64,000 bases of DNA from NCBI RefSeq assembly GCF_009909185.1, contig NZ_JAAAMV010000017.1, positions 202,403 through 266,402 of the forward strand, given 5' to 3'. Positions 10,849 to 19,206 of this stretch are shown piece after piece. The position numbers and the translations under genes were made by a program. The DNA is from Paenibacillus glycinis (GTDB lineage: Bacteria; Bacillota; Bacilli; Paenibacillales; Paenibacillaceae). Under the pieces are notes generated by a model that was not told the origin of the DNA, did not search any database, and saw only the letters and a list, made by a program, of their open reading frames with translations. Numbering within the stretch: the stretch's first letter is position 1; each line of letters opens with the position of its first letter.

Positions 10849-10930
10849 ATGGGAATACCATGAATTGTAATCTATTACCATCCGGAACCTTTAAATAAGA
10901 GATCGTTTCGTCGGAGAAGAGGTGTTCGAT

Positions 10931-11350
10931 TTGAAAATTTCAACGAAAGGCCGATACGGCCTGACCATCATGATGGAGCTCGCCGGCAAATTCGGGGAAG
11001 GTCCGACTTCGCTGAAGAGCATCGCGGAGCGCAATCAATTATCGGAGCACTATTTGGAGCAGCTGATCGCGCCGCTGCGGAACGCGGGGTTGGTCAAGAG
11101 TATTCGTGGCGCTTACGGCGGCTATATCCTGTCCAAGGAACCGCATGAGATTACGTCCGGGGACGTGATCCGGATTCTCGAAGGCCCGATATCGCCCGTC
11201 GATTTCACGGAAGAAGACGATCCGGCCAAGCGCAACCTGTGGCTGAGGATCCGCAACAGCATCGCCGAAGTGCTTGATTCGACGACGCTCGCGGACCTTG
11301 TCTCGTACAAGGAAGAGATCCGGCAGGACTCTTACATGTTTTATATCTGA
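10931..11350 (+). CDS. cymR: Rrf2-family transcriptional regulator, CymR type
   Basis: A 139-residue Rrf2-family DNA-binding protein. It opens with MKISTKGRYGL, the usual family start, then a winged helix-turn-helix (SLKSIAERNQLSEHYLEQLI, about 28-47) and the RGAYGGY wing. It contains no cysteine at all, so it cannot bind the iron-sulfur cluster of IscR. That and the neighbouring desulfurase point to CymR, the cysteine-metabolism repressor that in Bacillus subtilis works with CysK. I chose TTG 10931, 6 bases after GAAGAGGTG; the upstream GTG 10922 overlaps that ribosome site. The desulfurase gene starts 13 bases downstream. Confidence 0.88.
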   Translation: MKISTKGRYGLTIMMELAGKFGEGPTSLKSIAERNQLSEHYLEQLIAPLRNAGLVKSIRGAYGGYILSKEPHEITSGDVIRILEGPISPVDFTEEDDPAKRNLWLRIRNSIAEVLDSTTLADLVSYKEEIRQDSYMFYI

Positions 11351-11363
11351 GGATGATGAGACC

Positions 11364-12518
11364 ATGACACGCATTTATTACGACCATGCGGCTTCATCGC
11401 CGATGCATCCCGATGTCGCCGCGGCGATGATGGACGTATGGACCGGCACGCCCGGCAATGCTTCCAGCACGCACGGTTTCGGACGCGCGGCCAGAAGTTT
11501 GCTGAACCGTTCCAGAGACATCGTCTCCGAAGGCTTAGGTTGCTCGCCAGCGGAGCTCGTGTTTACCGGCGGCGGGACCGAGAGCGACAATCTTGCGCTC
11601 GTCGGCGCCGCGCGAGCTGCCCGCAAGCGGGGGAAGTCCCATATCATCACGACCGCGATCGAACATCATGCGGTGCTGCATACTTGCGATTATTTGCGCG
11701 AAGAAGGATTCCGCGTAACCGTACTGCCCGTCAACGAGCAAGGCGTCGTGTCGGCCGCGGCCGTCGAGCAGGCGATCGCGGAAGATACGGCGCTCATCAG
11801 CGTCATGTTCGTCAACAATGAGACCGGATCGATTCAGCCGATTGCAGAGATCGGCGAACTCGCCCGGTCTCGAGGCGTTGCGTTCCATGTCGACGCCGTG
11901 CAGGCGCTAGGCGCGGTGCCGATCGCTTTGCGCGAGCTCTCCGTGGACCTGATGAGCTTCTCCGCCCATAAGATCAACGGACCGCAGGGCGTTGGCGCCC
12001 TTTATGTCCGCAAGGGAACGTTTCTCGAGCCGCTGCATCACGGCGGATTGCAGGAACGCAAAAGAAGACCGGGCACCGAGAACGTCGCCGGCATCGTCGG
12101 ATTCGCCGCGGCGTTTGAACGTTGTGTGAATTCGGCGCGGGAACGGAAACTTTTGCTGGACGAGCTTCGTCTTACATGGATAGAACGAATGAAAGCCATT
12201 GCGGGCGAGGAGCGGGTCGCGATTAACGGCCACCCGGACTTACATGCTCCTCATATTTTGAACCTGAGTTTTCTCGGCGTGGGCGCGGAGACGCTGTTGA
12301 TGAATCTGGATTTGGCCGGTATCGCGGCTTCGAGCGGTTCTGCCTGCACGGCTGGCGCGCTTGAGCCCTCGCATGTGCTCCAGGCGATGGGAATCTCGCA
12401 AGAAAGACGCGATTCCGCCGTACGGTTTAGCTTCGGTTTGGGCAACACTATGGAGGAACTCGAACTTGCGGCAAAAAAAGTTGAAACCTTTATGAGCCGC
12501 GTTCGTACTAATGCCTAG
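11364..12518 (+). CDS. cysteine desulfurase (YrvO/NifS-IscS family)
   Basis: Pyridoxal-phosphate enzyme that removes sulfur from cysteine and passes it on as a persulfide. The cofactor lysine is Lys203 in SFSAHKINGP, and the catalytic loop Cys328 lies in SSGSACTAG. ATG 11364 follows GAGGATGATGAG, giving 384 residues; longer readings start inside cymR. Position right after cymR matches YrvO of Bacillus subtilis, the partner of MnmA for 2-thiouridine. That makes tRNA thiolation the likely main job rather than general iron-sulfur assembly, which is usually served by SufS. Confidence 0.92.
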   Translation: MTRIYYDHAASSPMHPDVAAAMMDVWTGTPGNASSTHGFGRAARSLLNRSRDIVSEGLGCSPAELVFTGGGTESDNLALVGAARAARKRGKSHIITTAIEHHAVLHTCDYLREEGFRVTVLPVNEQGVVSAAAVEQAIAEDTALISVMFVNNETGSIQPIAEIGELARSRGVAFHVDAVQALGAVPIALRELSVDLMSFSAHKINGPQGVGALYVRKGTFLEPLHHGGLQERKRRPGTENVAGIVGFAAAFERCVNSARERKLLLDELRLTWIERMKAIAGEERVAINGHPDLHAPHILNLSFLGVGAETLLMNLDLAGIAASSGSACTAGALEPSHVLQAMGISQERRDSAVRFSFGLGNTMEELELAAKKVETFMSRVRTNA

Positions 12519-12534
12519 GAGGCTTTGCCAGACT

Positions 12535-13080
12535 GTGTTGCGACTACAGCATCTGATTGGTCTGCCTGTGATTGAGATGAACGCCGGCAAGCACGTCGGT
12601 CATGTGAAGGACGCATGGTTCGACGAGCATTGGCAGCTCGGCGGCATTGTTTTGGACGCTGGACGGCGGTTTTTGACCTCGATGAAAGCCGTACAGTGGA
12701 GCGAGGTTCTGGTTTGCGGGGAAGATGCCGTAATCATCATGAACGAAGATTCCGTGAAACGGACCAAACAAACGGACGTGCAGCGGTCCTTTTCGACCGG
12801 CGCCGTGCGTTTGAAGGATTTACCTGTCATTACTGCTCATGGCGAACAACTTGGCCGCGTATCGGATGTTTATTTTAGCGAAATACAGGGTACACAAATA
12901 ATAGGCTATGAGTTGACGGACGGTTTCATAGCGGATATCATGGAAGGCCGCAAGTGGCTTCCTGCTCCGCTGCAGGCTGATGAAGTCATGCTTGGCAATG
13001 ATGTGATTATAGTACCGGCCGGAAGCGAGGACAACCTCTTCCCGGTCGCGGTTTCTGAGACGGATATTAGGGAGAAATGA
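12535..13080 (+). CDS. PRC-barrel domain protein (YrrD-like)
   Basis: Two PRC-barrel repeats are visible: LQHLIGLPVIEMNAGKHVG onward (about 4-40) and VRLKDLPVITAHGEQLGRVS onward (about 88-125). PRC barrels are small beta folds used in RNA-processing and photosynthetic proteins; the function here is unknown. Bacillus subtilis carries a PRC-barrel gene, yrrD, in the same neighbourhood. I chose GTG 12535, 12 bases after AGGAGG at 12517-12522 (181 residues). An ATG at 12511 inside the desulfurase gene would start before the ribosome site and is less likely. Confidence 0.8.
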   Translation: MLRLQHLIGLPVIEMNAGKHVGHVKDAWFDEHWQLGGIVLDAGRRFLTSMKAVQWSEVLVCGEDAVIIMNEDSVKRTKQTDVQRSFSTGAVRLKDLPVITAHGEQLGRVSDVYFSEIQGTQIIGYELTDGFIADIMEGRKWLPAPLQADEVMLGNDVIIVPAGSEDNLFPVAVSETDIREK

Positions 13081-13083
13081 GCC

Positions 13084-13278
13084 ATGAAATGCCCAAACTG
13101 CAGTTCCAAGGATATCGGAAAAATCGGATCGCACCAGTATTACTGCTGGGGCTGCTTCATTGAATTGACGGTAAACGGCGAGAAAATGTCGGTCTACCAA
13201 GTGGAAGAGGACGGTACGCTCAGCTCGCTGGACGACTTGTTCTTCGAAGACGAGATGCCGCAGGTGCATGCGAACTAA
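13084..13278 (+). CDS. small zinc-ribbon protein
   Basis: A 64-residue protein with CPNC at 3-6 and CWGC at 21-24, the spacing of a four-cysteine zinc ribbon, followed by an acidic C-terminus. It starts 3 bases after the PRC-barrel stop and is the last gene of the cymR operon, since a terminator follows. No function can be assigned. Zinc ribbons of this size often act as RNA- or protein-binding accessories. Confidence 0.8.
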   Translation: MKCPNCSSKDIGKIGSHQYYCWGCFIELTVNGEKMSVYQVEEDGTLSSLDDLFFEDEMPQVHAN

Positions 13279-13305
13279 GCTTTGCTGGTTCCGCTCCTGC
13301 GAGGG

Positions 13306-13336
13306 AAAGACGGCCTTGAACGAGGTCGTCTTTTTT
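13306..13336 (+). terminator. intrinsic terminator ending the cymR operon
   Basis: AAGACGGCCT pairs with AGGTCGTCTT (one G-U) and runs into six T. Confidence 0.88.
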
Positions 13337-13525
13337 GTGTTTTCCGGAGCGCATGCAGGCCGCTGCGAAGCTTTGCGCCGCGCCGTGCGAAGGAAACGAG
13401 CGGGTTTCTGCCGTTCGCGGGATGATTCCGGGAACTTGTACATATACTGTAGTACTAGTTATATCGGATGCGGCCTTTGAATAATGAAGCGCGGAACGCA
13501 TGCTGATCCAAGGAGGAGTGCAGCC

Positions 13526-14596
13526 GTGGAACGGTTCACGAACAACCGTATATTTACATGGCTCGTCTATCTCATCATGGGACTCGCGGCCCTATATCTG
13601 CTGTTGCTGCTAAAGCCGATCTTTATACATATCTACGTATTCCTGCGGGCGGTGCTGGCGCCGTTTCTGATCGCAATGATTATCTCGTACGTGCTGAATC
13701 CCATCGTCAGCATGCTTCATGAGCGGAAAGTGCCGCGGACGATGGCCGTGCTGCTGATCTATGCCGTTTTTTGCGCGGCGCTGACCGTCATCCTGATGAA
13801 CGCCATACCGATGTTTCTCGAGCAGCTGCAGGAGCTGAACCGCCATATGCCGGATTTCACGATGAAAGCGCAAAGCCTCGTGGACGATCTGAACAACAGC
13901 TCGTTCCTGCCGGAAAGCATCCGCTCGGGCATCAACAAATCGCTGTACAAGCTGGAGAAGCGGGGCTCGGAAGCGATCTTCGGCTTCGTCAACAATATCG
14001 GGGCGATGCTGAACGTCGTGTTCATCGGGTTCATTATTCCGTTCCTGGCATTTTACATCCTGAAGGATTTCGAGGTGTTCGAGCGGACGCTGCTCACTTA
14101 CGTGCCGAAGCCTCACCGCAAGCATGCCGTGAGATTGCTCAAGGATATCGACAATGCGCTCGGCAGCTACATCCGCGGCCAGTTTCTCGTCTGCGTCATC
14201 GTGGGCACGCTCGCGTATATCGGGTATCTCATCATCGGCATGCCGTATCCGCTGCTGCTTGCCAGCGTTGTCGCGGTCACGAACATCATTCCCTACCTCG
14301 GACCTTTTTTCGGTGCGGCGCCCGCGCTCGTGATGGCGTCGACCGTATCCTTGAAAATGATGCTGATGGTCGTTATCGTCAATACCGTCTGTCAGATCCT
14401 CGAGGGCAACGTGGTCTCGCCGCAGGTCGTCGGCAGAACGCTCCACATGCATCCGCTGTCGATTATTTTCGCCCTCCTGGTCGGCGGGGAGCTCGCGGGC
14501 ATCGTCGGCATGATCCTGGCCGTGCCGATCTTCGCCGCGCTCAAGGTCATCGTGCAGCATATCTTCGCATATTACGTCCGCAGAAAGACCATTTGA
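13526..14596 (+). CDS. AI-2E family transporter (UPF0118, YrrI-like)
   Basis: A 356-residue integral membrane protein with a hydrophobic N-terminal pair (WLVYLIMGLAALYLLLLL), a central soluble stretch (about 75-160) and a C-terminal block of helices containing NIIPYLGPFFGA, the family hallmark. The family includes the E. coli AI-2 exporter TqsA and various sodium/proton antiporters, so the substrate is open. GTG 13526 sits 9 bases after AAGGAGG at 13510-13516; an ATG at 13484 has no ribosome site. In Bacillus subtilis, yrrI lies just before alaS, as here. Confidence 0.88.
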   Translation: MERFTNNRIFTWLVYLIMGLAALYLLLLLKPIFIHIYVFLRAVLAPFLIAMIISYVLNPIVSMLHERKVPRTMAVLLIYAVFCAALTVILMNAIPMFLEQLQELNRHMPDFTMKAQSLVDDLNNSSFLPESIRSGINKSLYKLEKRGSEAIFGFVNNIGAMLNVVFIGFIIPFLAFYILKDFEVFERTLLTYVPKPHRKHAVRLLKDIDNALGSYIRGQFLVCVIVGTLAYIGYLIIGMPYPLLLASVVAVTNIIPYLGPFFGAAPALVMASTVSLKMMLMVVIVNTVCQILEGNVVSPQVVGRTLHMHPLSIIFALLVGGELAGIVGMILAVPIFAALKVIVQHIFAYYVRRKTI

Positions 14597-14849
14597 CATG
14601 GGATGCGAGTTGCTGATATTCTGATTCTATCTAGGTTAATTGCATCGTTATAAACGTTGATGGCACCGAAGTAAATCATAGACCGCCAGACAGAGAAAGA
14701 ATTTCTTCGCGCAAGCGGATTGGTTTGCGTGTACGACCGTGAGGTTGGACATGCAGCATTTCCGCAAGCGGATTGGTTTGCGTGTACGACCGCGAGGTTG
14801 GACATGCAGCATTCCGCGATCGAGATGCCGCGTCGGCTGAAAAAATTCT
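14597..14849. other. gene-free stretch before the alaS leader
   Basis: No gene is visible between the AI-2E gene and the alaS T-box leader. The stretch holds the 53-bp tandem duplication at 14710-14815. I see no clear intrinsic terminator for the upstream gene and no convincing promoter; the alaS promoter must lie here. Confidence 0.6.
14710..14815. repeat. 53-bp tandem duplication
   Basis: Two head-to-tail 53-base copies, 14710-14762 and 14763-14815, each beginning CGCAAGCGGATTGG. They differ at only two positions (31 and 52, both T versus C). The array ends about 35 bases before the alaS T-box leader. Confidence 0.95.
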
Positions 14850-15034
14850 AAGGGCGAAGGATGATCGAAAGCTGGTACCGGAGTGTGAACGAACTTCGCC
14901 GGGTGGACCCGTTACCGTCCATTGAAGGAGATTGTTTGGCATCGCGGCTTTCCGATACGGGAAACGGCAGTCGGCCGAACGATAACCAGGGTGGTACCGC
15001 GAACGATTCGTCCCTGTTTTTGGGGCGTTTTTTT
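14850..15034 (+). promoter_or_regulatory. T-box riboswitch leader of alaS
   Basis: The canonical T-box sequence, with core GGGTGGTACCGCG, is at 14984-15001. A terminator stem (CGTCCC at 15009-15014 with GGGGCG at 15022-15027) follows, then seven T. The T-box and terminator are alternative folds, the standard layout for sensing uncharged tRNA, here presumably tRNA-Ala. The 5' end of the leader is placed at about 14850 by structure (GGCGAAG pairing with CTTCGCC) and is approximate. I did not assign the specifier codon. Confidence 0.88.
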
Positions 15035-15066
15035 ATTTTCATTTGACACTGTGGAGGCTGAACCGT

Positions 15067-17703
15067 ATGAAAGCAAGTGAAATCCGTTCCAAATGGCTCG
15101 CTTTTTTCGAGAGCAAAGGGCATAAGATCGAACCGAGCGCTTCCCTCGTGCCGCATAACGATCCGTCCCTGCTGTGGATCAACGCGGGAATGGCGCCGCT
15201 GAAGCCGTATTTCGACGGACGCGTCATCCCGGACAACCCGCGGATCGCGAATTCGCAGAAATGCATCCGCACCAACGACATCGAGAACGTCGGCAAGACC
15301 CGCCGTCATCATACGATGTTCGAAATGCTGGGCAATTTCTCGATCGGCGATTATTTCAAGGAAGAAGTCATCACCTGGGCCTGGGAGTTTCTGACGAGCC
15401 CGCAGTGGATCGGCTTCGATCCGGAGCGCCTGTCCGTTACCGTGTATCCGGAAGACGAGGAAGCGTTCCGCTATTGGAACGAGAAGATCGGACTGCCGGC
15501 GGAGCGAATTTACAAGCTGGAAGAGAATTTCTGGGACATCGGCGAAGGCCCGTGCGGTCCTTGCACGGAAATCTTCTACGACCGCGGCGACGCGTTTGGC
15601 GACTTGAGCGACCCGGAATGCTGGCCGGGCGGGGAGAACGAGCGCTTCCTGGAAGTATGGAACCTCGTATTTTCGCAATATAATCATAATAAAGACGGCA
15701 GTTACACACCGCTGCCGAACAAAAACATCGATACCGGCGCAGGGCTGGAGCGCTTCACGTCGATCCTGCAAAACGTGGACTCCAACTTCGACACGGATCT
15801 GTTCCGTCCGATCATCGACCGCACCTGCGAAATCGCCAGCGTCGCGTACCATGTGAATCCGGAGACCGACGTCGCGCTGAAAGTCATCGCGGACCATATC
15901 CGGACCGTGGCCTTCTCCGTCGGCGACGGCGTCATGCCTTCCAATGAAGGACGCGGCTACGTCATCCGCCGCCTGCTCCGCCGCGCGGTCCGTTACGGCA
16001 AGACGCTCGGCGTCGACCGTCCGTTCCTCTTCGAGCTCGTGCAGGTCGTCGGCAGCATCATGGGCGCCTACTATACCGAGATCGTGGAAAAACGCGAATT
16101 CATCGAGCGGGTAATCCGCACGGAAGAAGAGCGGTTCCACGAGACGCTGTCCGACGGCCTCGCCCTCCTCGGCGATTTGGTCAAGACGGCCAAGTCGGAG
16201 GGCAAATCGCTCATCACCGGCCCGGACGCATTCAAATTGTACGATACGTATGGTTTCCCGTTCGACTTGACGGAAGATTACGCCGCCGAACAAGGCATGA
16301 CCGTCGATCGCGAAGGCTTCGACGCATCGATGGAAGAACAGCGTACCCGCGCCCGCGCGGCGCGCCAAGACACGGGCGGCATGAACGTGCAGGGCGGACC
16401 GCTCGCGGATTTCACGGAGAAATCGGAATTCGTCGGCTATCAGGATCTGAAGGTCGAAGGCGCGAAGGTCATCGCGATCGTCGAAGGCGACGCGCTCGTG
16501 CAAGAGGCGGGAGCAGGCAGCCATGTCCTGGTCATCCTGGACCGCACGCCATTCTACGCCGAGAGCGGCGGACAAGTCGGCGACAGCGGAGCGATTGCGG
16601 GGGGCGGCTTCGCGTTGTCCGTGGACAACGTGACGAAGGCCCCGCACGGTCAGCCGGTGCATCACGCGGTTATCGAGCATGGAACGTTGAAGGTAGGCGG
16701 CGTCGTGCAAGCGGCGGTAACGACCCTCACGCGCGAAGACACGATCAAGAACCATACGGCGACGCATTTGCTGCACCGCGCGCTCAAAGACGTGCTCGGC
16801 GAGCATGTCAACCAAGCGGGCTCCCTCGTGGAACCGGATCGCCTGCGGTTCGACTTCTCCCATTTCGGCAGTATCAGCCCGGAAGAACTGACGGAGATCG
16901 AGCGCCGCGTCAACGAACAGATCTGGCTCGGCACCGCGGTGCAGATCGATAACAAATCGCTGGCCGAAGCGAAAGCCATGGGCGCGATGGCGCTGTTCGG
17001 CGAGAAATACGGCGACGTCGTGCGCGTCGTGCGCGTCGGCGATTACAGCCTGGAGCTGTGCGGTGGCTGCCATGTAGCCAATACGTCGCAAATCGGCGTG
17101 TTCAAGCTCGTGAGCGAAAGCGGCATCGGTTCCGGCGTCCGCCGGATCGAAGCGGTGACGGGACGCCATGCGTACCAGTTCGTGGAAGGCCAGTTGGATC
17201 TATTGAAACAAGCGGCGGCGCTGCTCAAAACCAACCTGAACGACGTGCCCAAGCGTATCGAGGGACTTCACGCGCAGGTGAAGGATTTGACGCGCGACAA
17301 CGAGTCGCTGCAAAGCAAATTGAGCCATATCGAAGCGGGATCGTTGGAAACGCAGGCGAAAATCGTGGGCGGCATCACGCTGCTCGCGGCTGAAGTGAAC
17401 GCGCCGTCGATGGACGCGCTGCGCGGCATCGTCGACGAGCTGAAAACGAAATTAACGAGCTCCGTTATCGTGCTGGGCGCCGTCGCGGAGGACAAAGTCA
17501 ACCTCATCGCGGCCGTTTCCCCGGATCTCGTGAAGCAGGGCTTCAATGCCGGCAAGATCGTAAAAGAAGCGGCGGCGGCTTGCGGCGGCGGCGGCGGCGG
17601 CCGTCCGGACATGGCGCAGGCGGGCGGCAAGGATCCTTCCAAATTGGCGGCGGCGCTTCAAATTGCCGAAGAACTGGTTCTTGCGCAGTCAAATGTGATA
17701 TGA
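15067..17703 (+). CDS. alaS: alanyl-tRNA synthetase
   Basis: Class II synthetase that charges tRNA-Ala and clears mischarged Ser and Gly. At 878 residues it is full length: the aminoacylation core opens [19 protein letters not shown], the editing domain carries HTATHLLH near 563-570 and CGGCHVA near 665-671 (the four zinc-binding positions), and a coiled coil leads to the C-Ala domain, which holds a Gly run ([15 protein letters not shown]). I chose ATG 15067 behind GGAGG at 15052-15056. The upstream T-box controls it, and it heads the ireB-ruvX-mltG operon as in Bacillus subtilis. Confidence 0.97.
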   Translation: MKASEIRSKWLAFFESKGHKIEPSASLVPHNDPSLLWINAGMAPLKPYFDGRVIPDNPRIANSQKCIRTNDIENVGKTRRHHTMFEMLGNFSIGDYFKEEVITWAWEFLTSPQWIGFDPERLSVTVYPEDEEAFRYWNEKIGLPAERIYKLEENFWDIGEGPCGPCTEIFYDRGDAFGDLSDPECWPGGENERFLEVWNLVFSQYNHNKDGSYTPLPNKNIDTGAGLERFTSILQNVDSNFDTDLFRPIIDRTCEIASVAYHVNPETDVALKVIADHIRTVAFSVGDGVMPSNEGRGYVIRRLLRRAVRYGKTLGVDRPFLFELVQVVGSIMGAYYTEIVEKREFIERVIRTEEERFHETLSDGLALLGDLVKTAKSEGKSLITGPDAFKLYDTYGFPFDLTEDYAAEQGMTVDREGFDASMEEQRTRARAARQDTGGMNVQGGPLADFTEKSEFVGYQDLKVEGAKVIAIVEGDALVQEAGAGSHVLVILDRTPFYAESGGQVGDSGAIAGGGFALSVDNVTKAPHGQPVHHAVIEHGTLKVGGVVQAAVTTLTREDTIKNHTATHLLHRALKDVLGEHVNQAGSLVEPDRLRFDFSHFGSISPEELTEIERRVNEQIWLGTAVQIDNKSLAEAKAMGAMALFGEKYGDVVRVVRVGDYSLELCGGCHVANTSQIGVFKLVSESGIGSGVRRIEAVTGRHAYQFVEGQLDLLKQAAALLKTNLNDVPKRIEGLHAQVKDLTRDNESLQSKLSHIEAGSLETQAKIVGGITLLAAEVNAPSMDALRGIVDELKTKLTSSVIVLGAVAEDKVNLIAAVSPDLVKQGFNAGKIVKEAAAACGGGGGGRPDMAQAGGKDPSKLAAALQIAEELVLAQSNVI

Positions 17704-17753
17704 TACAGGTATAAAACGGCTGTCAAGCGGCTTTGGAAAGCGAGGTGCTGGCG

Positions 17754-18014
17754 ATGAATTCAATGGACAAGACAATGAAATTCGACGTGAAGGCGGAAGG
17801 GGAAGCTTCCTCGAGAGAGATTATGCTTTCCGTCTACGACGCGCTGCTTGAGAAGGATTACAATCCCATCAATCAAATTGTCGGTTATTTGTTGTCCGGA
17901 GATCCTGCATACATTCCGCGGCATAATAATGCCCGAAGCTTGATCCGCAGGAAAGAACGTGACGAATTGATCGAAGAGCTGGTACGTTCTTACTTAAGTC
18001 AGCACAGCAAATAA
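17754..18014 (+). CDS. IreB-family regulatory phosphoprotein (UPF0297, YrzL)
   Basis: An 86-residue protein with the family core [28 protein letters not shown] (from about residue 35) and a C-terminal [14 protein letters not shown] helix. In Enterococcus faecalis, IreB is phosphorylated by the PASTA kinase IreK on Thr4 and Thr7 and limits cephalosporin resistance. Here Thr7 is kept (DKTMKF) but position 4 is Met. ATG 17754 follows GAGGTG at 17741-17746; an upstream TTG at 17733 is less likely. Between alaS and ruvX, as in other Bacillales. Confidence 0.9.
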   Translation: MNSMDKTMKFDVKAEGEASSREIMLSVYDALLEKDYNPINQIVGYLLSGDPAYIPRHNNARSLIRRKERDELIEELVRSYLSQHSK

Positions 18015-18045
18015 TTCTTGAAGACGGAAATGAGGCTCCTCCCGC

Positions 18046-18462
18046 ATGCGTCTTATGGGTTTGGATTACGGCGACCGCAGAATCGGCGTTGCCGTCAGCG
18101 ATGCATTCGGATGGACCGCGCAGGGAATCGGGGTCGTCGAGAAACGCCGCGATAACGGCGAAGACGAAGCGATCGCGAAGCTCGTGCAGGAACATGAAGT
18201 ATCTGAGATCGTAGTCGGTTTACCGAAAAACATGAATGGCACCATCGGGCCGCGTGGCGAAATTTGCATCGCATTCGCACAACATTTGCAGCAAAAGCTA
18301 AATGTACCCGTACACCTTTGGGACGAACGGCTGACGACCGTTGCCGCGGAGCGCACGCTCATCGAAGCGGATGTCAGCCGTAAGAAGCGAAAGTTAGTGG
18401 TGGACAAAATGGCGGCAACGCTCATTTTGCAAAATTATCTCGATTCTAAAACGAAAAGGTGA
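18046..18462 (+). CDS. ruvX: Holliday junction resolvase-like RNase (YqgF family)
   Basis: A 138-residue RNase H-fold protein of the RuvX/YqgF family. It begins [19 protein letters not shown], containing the first catalytic Asp, has the conserved [14 protein letters not shown] stretch, and ends with the DERLTT and [13 protein letters not shown] signatures that supply the remaining acidic residues. Known roles in the family are processing of 16S rRNA 5' ends and possibly junction cleavage. It is essential in many bacteria. The gene overlaps no neighbour, and DUF1292 follows 8 bases later. Confidence 0.93.
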   Translation: MRLMGLDYGDRRIGVAVSDAFGWTAQGIGVVEKRRDNGEDEAIAKLVQEHEVSEIVVGLPKNMNGTIGPRGEICIAFAQHLQQKLNVPVHLWDERLTTVAAERTLIEADVSRKKRKLVVDKMAATLILQNYLDSKTKR

Positions 18463-18470
18463 GGGTAACG

Positions 18471-18782
18471 ATGACAAAGGACAACATGCAGTACGAAGAG
18501 CCGGAAATCATCTACATTCCAGATGAAGAAGGCAACGAAGAAGAATTCGAGGTAGTCATGAAGTTTGAGGTTGACGGCTCCGATCAGAAATATATGATGG
18601 TCGTTCCGCTGAACGTCGATTCCGAGGACGAGCAGGACGAAGACGCGGACGAAGTCTACGCGTTCCGCTACGAGGAAGACGGCGACGACTTGAAGCTGTA
18701 TACGATCGAAGACGAGGAAGAGTGGAATATGGTCGAAGAAACCTTTAACACGCTTCTTGCGGAAATCGACGAAAATGACTAA
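18471..18782 (+). CDS. DUF1292 protein (YrzB-like)
   Basis: A very acidic 103-residue protein, rich in Glu and Asp, with the DUF1292 core (EFEVVMKFEVDGSDQKYMMV, then DEVYAFRYEEDGDDLKLYTI) and an EEEWNMVEETFNTL tail. No function is known for the family, which in Bacillales lies between ruvX and mltG. ATG 18471 follows AGGTGAGGG; a GTG at 18459 overlaps the ruvX stop and covers that ribosome site. Confidence 0.88.
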   Translation: MTKDNMQYEEPEIIYIPDEEGNEEEFEVVMKFEVDGSDQKYMMVVPLNVDSEDEQDEDADEVYAFRYEEDGDDLKLYTIEDEEEWNMVEETFNTLLAEIDEND

Positions 18783-18813
18783 CGTCAGCATTGGCTGAAG
18801 GGAGATCTGTAAA

Positions 18814-19113
18814 TTGTCTGAAGTCAAACGGATTTCCATCTTGAATCCTATTTACGGCTCGGAAGTCGATCTGATCGGCGAAGAAGGCGAGACGGAACCG
18901 TTCCGGATCGTCGCCGAGTTCCAGTTGGGAGACCGCGCTTATGCGGGTCTTCAATCGCAAGGCATGCAGCAGGAGGATGAAATCGCCTTCTTCCGCATCG
19001 CTTTGACGGACGGCTCCGACCCCGAGCTGGAGTCGATCGAAGACGACGAGGAATGGGAAGCCGTCTCGGAAGCCTACGATGATCTGCTGTTCGAAGGCGA
19101 CGAACTGCCTTGA
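18814..19113 (+). CDS. second DUF1292 protein
   Basis: A 99-residue acidic protein that shares the layout of the gene before it: VDLIGEEGETEPFRIVAEFQ, a DEIAFFRIAL strand, and ESIEDDEEWEAVSEAYDDLL at the end. It looks like a diverged tandem copy. It starts at TTG 18814 after AAGGGAGATCTG. A terminator-like hairpin lies between it and mltG. Confidence 0.85.
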   Translation: MSEVKRISILNPIYGSEVDLIGEEGETEPFRIVAEFQLGDRAYAGLQSQGMQQEDEIAFFRIALTDGSDPELESIEDDEEWEAVSEAYDDLLFEGDELP

Positions 19114-19151
19114 CGGCATTGATGCCCGCAAGGGAATAGAGAGGTACGGAT

Positions 19152-19174
19152 GGGGCGGCGCTGCCGCCCTTTTT
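19152..19174 (+). terminator. intrinsic terminator-like hairpin upstream of mltG
   Basis: GGGCGGC (19153-19159) pairs with GCCGCCC (19163-19169) around a 3-base loop, followed by five T. It lies inside the alaS-trhP gene cluster and would attenuate read-through into mltG. Confidence 0.7.
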
Positions 19175-19206
19175 CCGCGCATACAGTAGAAACGGGGGAT
19201 CGTCGC

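Noticed and set aside
10849..10912. CymR-type operator between promoter and cymR
   Set aside because: GGGAATACCATG resembles parts of CymR/Rrf2 sites, but the match is too short to support an operator call.
13840..14600. Reverse-strand His/Asp-rich frame opposite the AI-2E gene
   Set aside because: It is antisense to a protein with clear family motifs and lacks any protein feature of its own.
14848..17169. A 773-codon reverse-strand frame opposite alaS
   Set aside because: It lies across alaS and its T-box leader, has an Arg/His-rich product with no motif and is a codon-bias shadow.
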